From an uncultured Acetatifactor sp. (GTDB taxonomy: Bacteria > Bacillota > Clostridia > Lachnospirales > Lachnospiraceae): a DNA stretch of 8,987 bases. How positions within the stretch are numbered: the stretch's first letter is position 1; each line of letters starts with the position of its first letter. The position numbers and the translations under genes were made by a program. Positions 4,822 to 8,987 of the stretch are shown piece after piece. The stretch covers positions 1 to 8,987 of the forward strand of contig NZ_CAJUCP010000102.1 of the NCBI RefSeq assembly GCF_910585425.1, in the 5' to 3' direction. The notes under the pieces are model-generated. The model ran no database searches. It was given only the letters and a program-made list of their open reading frames with translations, and was not told the origin of the DNA.

Positions 4822-5757
4822 TCATGAGAATAGCTGTACCGCACCGGAAAGCGCGGAAATCCTGTCCGCGCGGATATGGCCGCGCACCTTTTCGTCCGTG
4901 AGCAGAAGCTCGAACACCGCTTCCCTGCCGTCTCCGTCAGCGGCGGGCTGCAGCTGCTGGAACAGCACCGCCTCCAGGACGCCGGCCAGCCGGGCGCGCA
5001 TGCGCTCCTGTCTGTGGGGCGGGAACATGTCCATGATATCCTCAATGGCGCCGGCCGCACCGGCCGCGTCCATTGCCGCGAACACCAGATGTCCCGTCTC
5101 CGCGGCGGCTACCGCGGCGGACACGCTGCGGCCATCCCGCAGCTCCCCCACCATGATGACATCCGCGTCCTGGCGCACGGCGGCCTGAATCCCATCGGCA
5201 TAGTCCATGCTGTCCAGACCGATCTCCCGCTGGTTGACGATGGACCTTTTATACGGATGCAGATACTCCACCGGGCTCTCCAGCGTGATGACCAGGGCCT
5301 CCCTGCTGTCATTGATCTGATTGATGATGGACGCCAGCGTGGTGGACCTGCCGCTGCCGGAAGGCCCTGCCACCAGCACCAGGCCGCTCTCCTTCCGGTA
5401 CAGTTCCGCCATGGGCTCCGGTATGCCCATCTCCTCCGGCAGGGGAATCTCCCCCTCTATCAGGCGTACCGCCAGCGCCACGGTGCCCTTCTGCTTGTAG
5501 GCATTGGCCCGGCAGCGCCCTCCCCGGGGCAGGGCGAAGGAAAACGCGTACTCCCCTTTCTCCTCGAACCTGTCCCGCAGGGCCTCCGGCATGATGCCTA
5601 TCAGGATATCCAGCATATCCGCCGCCGTAAGCCTGGAACAGTTCATGGAAAAAAGCTCCCCGCCGATCCGCATCTTGGGGGACATCCCCGCGGCCAGATG
5701 CACATCGCTGGCCCCCGCCTCCCTGGCGCTGCGTATGATTTCTTCTATCGCAGACAT
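4822..5757 (-). CDS. PilT-like secretion ATPase, degenerate catalytic motifs
   Basis: PilT powers type IV pilus retraction as a cytoplasmic hexamer. Of 311 residues (family about 345-350), the N-terminal PAS-like domain is about 1-100 (ASDVHLAAGMSPKMRIGGEL) and the RecA-like domain follows. Walker A reads GPSGSGRST (131-139), with arginine at 137 for the invariant lysine (codon AGG). The Asp-box region is ITLESPVEYLH (157-167), with ESPVE for the usual EDPIE. INQRE is VNQREIG; Walker B is DVIMVGELRD (199-208). The His box, normally TLHT, reads AMDA (228-231). The C-terminus is short and lacks a clear AIRNL-type motif. These changes suggest a weak or non-hydrolysing paralogue. AAAGGAGA precedes the ATG by about 13 nt, and the gene has its own promoter at 5824-5852. 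No other pilus gene is visible. Confidence 0.9.
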   Translation of the reverse strand: MSAIEEIIRSAREAGASDVHLAAGMSPKMRIGGELFSMNCSRLTAADMLDILIGIMPEALRDRFEEKGEYAFSFALPRGGRCRANAYKQKGTVALAVRLIEGEIPLPEEMGIPEPMAELYRKESGLVLVAGPSGSGRSTTLASIINQINDSREALVITLESPVEYLHPYKRSIVNQREIGLDSMDYADGIQAAVRQDADVIMVGELRDGRSVSAAVAAAETGHLVFAAMDAAGAAGAIEDIMDMFPPHRQERMRARLAGVLEAVLFQQLQPAADGDGREAVFELLLTDEKVRGHIRADRISALSGAVQLFS

Positions 5758-5823
5758 CGTCGTCCCACTTCTCCTTTCGAAACAGCTCCGGCAGCCAAGC
5801 GCCGCTGCGGGGCTATTTCCATT

Positions 5824-5852
5824 ATTATATACAATTCTCCGGCAAAAGACAA
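5824..5852 (-). promoter_or_regulatory. Sigma-70-type promoter for the PilT-like gene
   Basis: Minus-strand TTGTCT (5847-5852), a 17-nt spacer and a perfect TATAAT (5824-5829) give a start near 5817 and an untranslated leader of about 60 nt. It lies just 10 bases beyond the ABC gene's stop; no terminator is evident between them, so read-through is also possible. Confidence 0.7.
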
Positions 5853-5861
5853 CTGTTTTAT

Positions 5862-7517
5862 TTACGCTTTCACGCCTGGTGCTCCAAGCTGGCGCTCCAG
5901 AACCAATTGCCCGTCATATCGGCTCAGGGTATCCGGCCCCAGATGGTGGGTGACGGCAATCGTCAGGCAGTCCGTCCGCCCTGCCAGCTCCTCCTCGATT
6001 TCTTCTGCCGTGCCTCTGTCCAGATTAGCGGTGAACTCGTCCAGCAGCAGGATCCTGCTCCCCCGCAGAAGGGCCCTGGCAAGGCTGAGCCGCTGCCTCT
6101 CTCCTCCGGAAAGGTTCTTCCCATTCTCCGTGATGACAGTGGCGAGCCCCTGGGGGAGGGCTGCCAGAAAGCCCTTGAGCCCTGCCTGTTCCATGGCCGC
6201 TTCGATATCGGATGTCCTGTAGCTTTCGTCATACAGGGTGATATTGTTCCGAATCGTGTCCTGGAAGAAAAAGGGCTCCTGGGACACTGTCCCTATCAGG
6301 GCGCTTAAGGAATCCCTCTTTATCTCCCGCAGCTCCCTGCCGTCCATGCGGATAGAGCCGCCGTAACCGGGATAGAAGCCTGACAGCAGGGAGAGCAAAG
6401 TACTCTTCCCGCTTCCGCTGCTCCCGGTCACCAGATAGCGCTTTCCGGCCTCGAACCGGAAAGAAAGGCCCTGGAAGAGCTCCCGGCCCCCCTCATAGCC
6501 AAAGGTAAGGTTCTCCAGACAGATTTCCTGGCGTAAATCGGAAAGCTCTTCCACGCCGTTCTCCTCCGTCTGCACGAGCAGCGCGCCGAACCGGGAAACC
6601 AGCGGCTTCGCGGCGGCGAAATCCGCGATGATGGCCGGAATGCTGTTGATAGGGGACACGATATGGCCTATCAGATGCCCGAAGGCAATCACCATGCCGG
6701 CGGAAAACATCCCCTTCAGGGAAAAAAAGGCTGCCAGCGCCATGACCGCCACGGTGGACAGCAGGCCGGTGAGCTCTCCCGCACCTGCGCACAGAATCCT
6801 GCAGTCAGTGTTCCTGCGTTTCGCTCGCTCCGCCTCCAGATTCTTTCCGTCATGCTTTTTCAGGATACAGGGCAGCGCCCCGTAGGAACGAATCAGGCGG
6901 AAGCCTCCGAAATCGTCTCCTATTTCCCTCATATAGGCCTCAGCGCTCTCCACCTGCCCTTTCATGCTTTTCTCCAGAGGGCCGGACGTCACCCGGCTCA
7001 CGCCCCTGGCGATGAAGGCCAGCAGCACCATCAGCGCCAGCATGGCAGGCTGTATCATGATGCATATCACGGCAGCTGCGCCGAAGCCCACCACATTTTC
7101 CACCACGGAGAGCAGATTTCCGAAATAGACGGATTCAAAGAGGTTCACGTTGTTGTTCAGCTCGTTGATGTATTCCGCGCTGCCTGCCGCCTCGAATTCG
7201 GGCACGCTGCGGTTCATGATGCCGGCAAAGATGTCCTTCTTCAGCCGGTATCTGGCGTCCGCCAGCAGCCCTGCCTTCACATGGCGATAGGACAGCTCCA
7301 GGGAAACCGTGACCGACACGAAGAGGACGCTTGCCAGGAGCGTCGTCCGCAGTTCTGCAGCGCTCCTGCCCGCGCAGTCCACCAGCGCGCTCATGACCAG
7401 GGAGAACAGGCTCCCGCAGGCCTGGGACAATAGCAGCAGCGCAAAAAGCAGCAGACAGATTCCTTTTCTTCTGAACAGATACCGATACATACGATGAGAT
7501 TTGAGATTCGTTTCCAT
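5862..7517 (-). CDS. ABC exporter, fused membrane and ATPase domains
   Basis: A 551-residue half-transporter, expected to work as a dimer in the inner membrane and export an unknown small molecule or peptide. The ABC transmembrane domain is about 10-300, with hydrophobic segments at about 19-42, 60-73, 142-170 and 250-290. The ATPase domain has Walker A GSSGSGKS (365-372), Q-loop Gln413 in TVSQEPFF, signature LSGGERQR (469-476), Walker B ILLLDE (489-494) and H-loop histidine 524 in VTHHL. All catalytic motifs are intact. The frame is open to 7574, but the ATG at 7517 was chosen because AAGGAG lies 9 nt upstream. No peptidase domain precedes it. It has its own promoter with a dyad at 7576-7626 and follows the XRE regulator, suggesting inducible export. 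Confidence 0.93.
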   Translation of the reverse strand: METNLKSHRMYRYLFRRKGICLLLFALLLLSQACGSLFSLVMSALVDCAGRSAAELRTTLLASVLFVSVTVSLELSYRHVKAGLLADARYRLKKDIFAGIMNRSVPEFEAAGSAEYINELNNNVNLFESVYFGNLLSVVENVVGFGAAAVICIMIQPAMLALMVLLAFIARGVSRVTSGPLEKSMKGQVESAEAYMREIGDDFGGFRLIRSYGALPCILKKHDGKNLEAERAKRRNTDCRILCAGAGELTGLLSTVAVMALAAFFSLKGMFSAGMVIAFGHLIGHIVSPINSIPAIIADFAAAKPLVSRFGALLVQTEENGVEELSDLRQEICLENLTFGYEGGRELFQGLSFRFEAGKRYLVTGSSGSGKSTLLSLLSGFYPGYGGSIRMDGRELREIKRDSLSALIGTVSQEPFFFQDTIRNNITLYDESYRTSDIEAAMEQAGLKGFLAALPQGLATVITENGKNLSGGERQRLSLARALLRGSRILLLDEFTANLDRGTAEEIEEELAGRTDCLTIAVTHHLGPDTLSRYDGQLVLERQLGAPGVKA

Positions 7518-7575
7518 TTTCCTCCACTCCTTCCTTCGGCCCGGAGCAGAGCGGTCAGCGCCTTTTTCAAACACA

Positions 7576-7614
7576 CCCTGCCATGGGCTCTGGTCAGAGT
7601 ATACCGCGGCAGGG
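7576..7614. promoter_or_regulatory. Nested dyads over the ABC-gene promoter, likely operator
   Basis: A perfect 12-base dyad CTCTGGTCAGAG (7588-7599) covers the transcription start and part of the -10. It lies inside 7-base arms CCCTGCC (7576-7582) and GGCAGGG (7608-7614) that are nearly concentric with it. This layout suits a dimeric or tetrameric repressor; the upstream XRE gene is the obvious candidate. A hairpin in the message leader is an alternative for the part downstream of the start. Confidence 0.45.
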
Positions 7615-7626
7615 CAGCGCAGTCCA
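7598..7626 (-). promoter_or_regulatory. Promoter for the ABC exporter gene
   Basis: Minus-strand TGGACT (7621-7626), a 17-nt spacer and TATACT (7598-7603) match the sigma-70 consensus at four and five of six positions. It lies in the 147-base gap after the XRE gene; the start would be near 7591. Confidence 0.55.
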
Positions 7627-7664
7627 GCAATCAGGAATTGGGGAAAATACTACGGAGCGTTGCG

Positions 7665-8615
7665 TCAGAGGGCATCGATGGCCTGGCGTTGCCCTGCGAC
7701 GGAGTAAGGGTTTTCGTTCACCTGGGGCAAAAGGGCAAGCAGGCGCGGCTTCAATGCCTCACATTTTTCCCGCATGCCCTTCCCGCTGTACAGCTTTGCC
7801 AGTTGCCAGAGGAACTGGTATTCCGTCTCCCGGACGCGGCATTGGCAGACAGGCTCCTCATAGGCTTCCATGGCCTCCACGTCCTCCCTCTCCGCTGCTG
7901 CCATGGCGCACTGCAGCCAGAAGGGGGCGGTATCTGCGCAGGGCGGCGTCATCAGTTTCCGCACGGTAAGGTCCGTCTCCTGAAGCTCCAGGACCGCCCC
8001 GCCTCGCCCCAGAAGCAATAACGCCTCGAAATAAAGGGACAGCGTGTCCGGACAGGGTTCTGCACGAAACTCTGCCTCGCACTCCCGAAGGATGTCACGC
8101 CCCTGCCCCAGCTCTATCTTCAACTGTACCCTCTGCTGGCGGAAACGCATGTCCCCTGTCCTTCTGACCACTTCCTCCGCAATCTCCAGCGCCCTCCCGG
8201 CGGACTCCCAGCTCTGCTGCAGGAGCAGGTGCACTTTGTAGGCCTCCAGCTCAATCTTTTCCCGGGCCAGCTCCTCCGGATCCCTCATCTCCAGCTTCAG
8301 GGCAGTGTCCACGGCCTGGAGCCGGGACTGAAGGCAGGAGAGGGCTTCCTGGAAACAGTGGTCGTCCCTTAGGACCGAATATCTCAGCACCAGGTCTTTT
8401 GCATGCTCCAGCGGCGACCTGCCGAAGAGGTCATCCAGGCTTATGCCGAAAAAGTCCGCGATCCTGGGCAGCAGGGAGATATCCGGAGTGCCGTTGCCCG
8501 CCTCCCATCTGGAGACGGTCTGGGGCACCAGGTGCAGGTATTCCGCAAGCTGCGCCTGTGTGATATTTTTTGCTTTTCGTAAAGATGTTATCTTTTCGCC
8601 GATTCTTTGTTCCAT
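7665..8615 (-). CDS. XRE-family transcriptional regulator with helical-repeat C-terminus
   Basis: A 316-residue regulator. Residues about 6-61 form a lambda-repressor-like HTH (SLRKAKNITQAQLAEYL, then VPQTVSRWEAGNGTPD and FFGISLDDLFG). The remaining 250 residues are highly alpha-helical, rich in Leu, Glu and Ala, without enzyme motifs, and resemble TPR-like sensing tails seen in XRE regulators beside transporters. The ATG is preceded by GGAAGGA at 6 nt. The next gene is the ABC exporter, separated by 147 bases with a promoter and nested dyads; the inference is that this protein controls the exporter, perhaps in response to a ligand or peptide bound by the tail. It starts 49 nt after the PD-(D/E)XK gene. 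Confidence 0.9.
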   Translation of the reverse strand: MEQRIGEKITSLRKAKNITQAQLAEYLHLVPQTVSRWEAGNGTPDISLLPRIADFFGISLDDLFGRSPLEHAKDLVLRYSVLRDDHCFQEALSCLQSRLQAVDTALKLEMRDPEELAREKIELEAYKVHLLLQQSWESAGRALEIAEEVVRRTGDMRFRQQRVQLKIELGQGRDILRECEAEFRAEPCPDTLSLYFEALLLLGRGGAVLELQETDLTVRKLMTPPCADTAPFWLQCAMAAAEREDVEAMEAYEEPVCQCRVRETEYQFLWQLAKLYSGKGMREKCEALKPRLLALLPQVNENPYSVAGQRQAIDAL

Positions 8616-8664
8616 GGGGTATCCTTCCGGGGGAACTTATCATTCTGAAACCTTATCCGGGAAA

Positions 8665-8987
8665 TCAGCTTTTTATCAGAACTTCCTTCCCTTCAAAGGC
8701 AAAGCCATATTTCCGGATTCGTTCGCCAGGAAATCCCCTGCTCTCCAAGTCTGCCTGGTATCGCTTTTCCTCAATCTGTTTCAGGGCGGCATCCGCGGTA
8801 TCCTCCAGAGATTTCTCTTCGCTGGGATCCTTGACTTTAAATTCTATAATAATCGCATTCGTATAGCAATTATTTATTGCGGTATTGTCCGTTCCGTTCT
8901 TCGGCTCCATCATCACATCGTATCTTCCGAAGCCGCTTTCCCGGTTGGAGGTAATGATGTAGCGGTCTGCCAGCTCCACGGACAGAC
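8665..8987 (-). CDS. C-terminal part of an AAA-ATPase-like/PD-(D/E)XK (DUF1703-type) protein
   Basis: The frame is open to the right edge, so only the last 106 or so residues are seen; the GTG at 8979 is an internal valine (LSVELADRY), not a start. The sequence carries the family's SNRESGFGRYDVMMEPK block and then AIIIEFKVKD, which supply the D and E-x-K of the PD-(D/E)XK nuclease fold, and ends YGFAFEGKEVLIKS. Full-length relatives have an N-terminal AAA-ATPase-like domain and about 500-580 residues; their cellular role is poorly known, and the family is often multicopy in Clostridia and Bacteroidetes. The catalytic residues visible here are intact. Confidence 0.85.
   Translation of the reverse strand, partial: LSVELADRYIITSNRESGFGRYDVMMEPKNGTDNTAINNCYTNAIIIEFKVKDPSEEKSLEDTADAALKQIEEKRYQADLESRGFPGERIRKYGFAFEGKEVLIKS

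Noticed and set aside
4876..6222. Long plus-strand ORF opposite the PilT-like and ABC genes
   Set aside because: It spans two well-defined minus-strand genes and the promoter between them; rich in His, Arg and Gln with no motif.
7518..7574. Upstream 19-codon extension of the ABC transporter
   Set aside because: The extension is Arg/Gly-rich with no ribosome binding site at 7574, whereas the ATG at 7517 has AAGGAG at proper spacing.

Overview
The window looks like part of a chromosome from a GC-rich Clostridia bacterium (Lachnospiraceae-like) carrying the end of an integrated mobile element. The organism call rests on general gene flavour (AAA-ATPase-like/PD-(D/E)XK protein, XRE regulator with ABC exporter, PilT-type ATPase, ComM/YifB, GGAGG ribosome binding sites) and is an inference. 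All supported genes read leftwards (minus strand).

Left part, 1 to about 3350: an AT-rich accessory block, probably the edge of a prophage or similar element. In transcription order (right to left) it holds a cluster of inverted and direct repeats close to the element edge (3160-3260), a 24-residue cold-shock-domain fragment, an HU-family DNA-binding protein, a small CxxC protein overlapping it, about 0.9 kb without credible ORFs but full of perfect hairpins and ending in a terminator-like structure, a phage-type NUMOD4/HNH-like protein with a C-terminal AP2 domain, and the first codons of another gene leaving the window. The 0.9-kb stretch is the most interesting object: a candidate large structured RNA comparable in size and setting to phage-borne GOLLD or ROOL RNAs, though no homology can be shown from here.

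Junction, about 3340-3360: base composition changes abruptly inside comM (yifB), which is cut at its conserved DRID motif and loses its C-terminal domain. This is best read as site-specific insertion into comM.

Right part, about 3350 to 8987: ordinary GC-rich chromosome. It holds truncated comM; a PilT-like ATPase with a changed Walker A lysine and no His-box histidine, with its own sigma-70-like promoter; an ABC exporter; an XRE regulator with a helical-repeat tail; and the C-terminal end of an AAA-ATPase-like/PD-(D/E)XK protein. The ABC gene has a promoter whose -10/start region lies within nested dyads, a likely operator for the XRE protein. The element's genes form a leftward module, the XRE and ABC genes a second likely functional pair, and the PilT-like gene stands alone.
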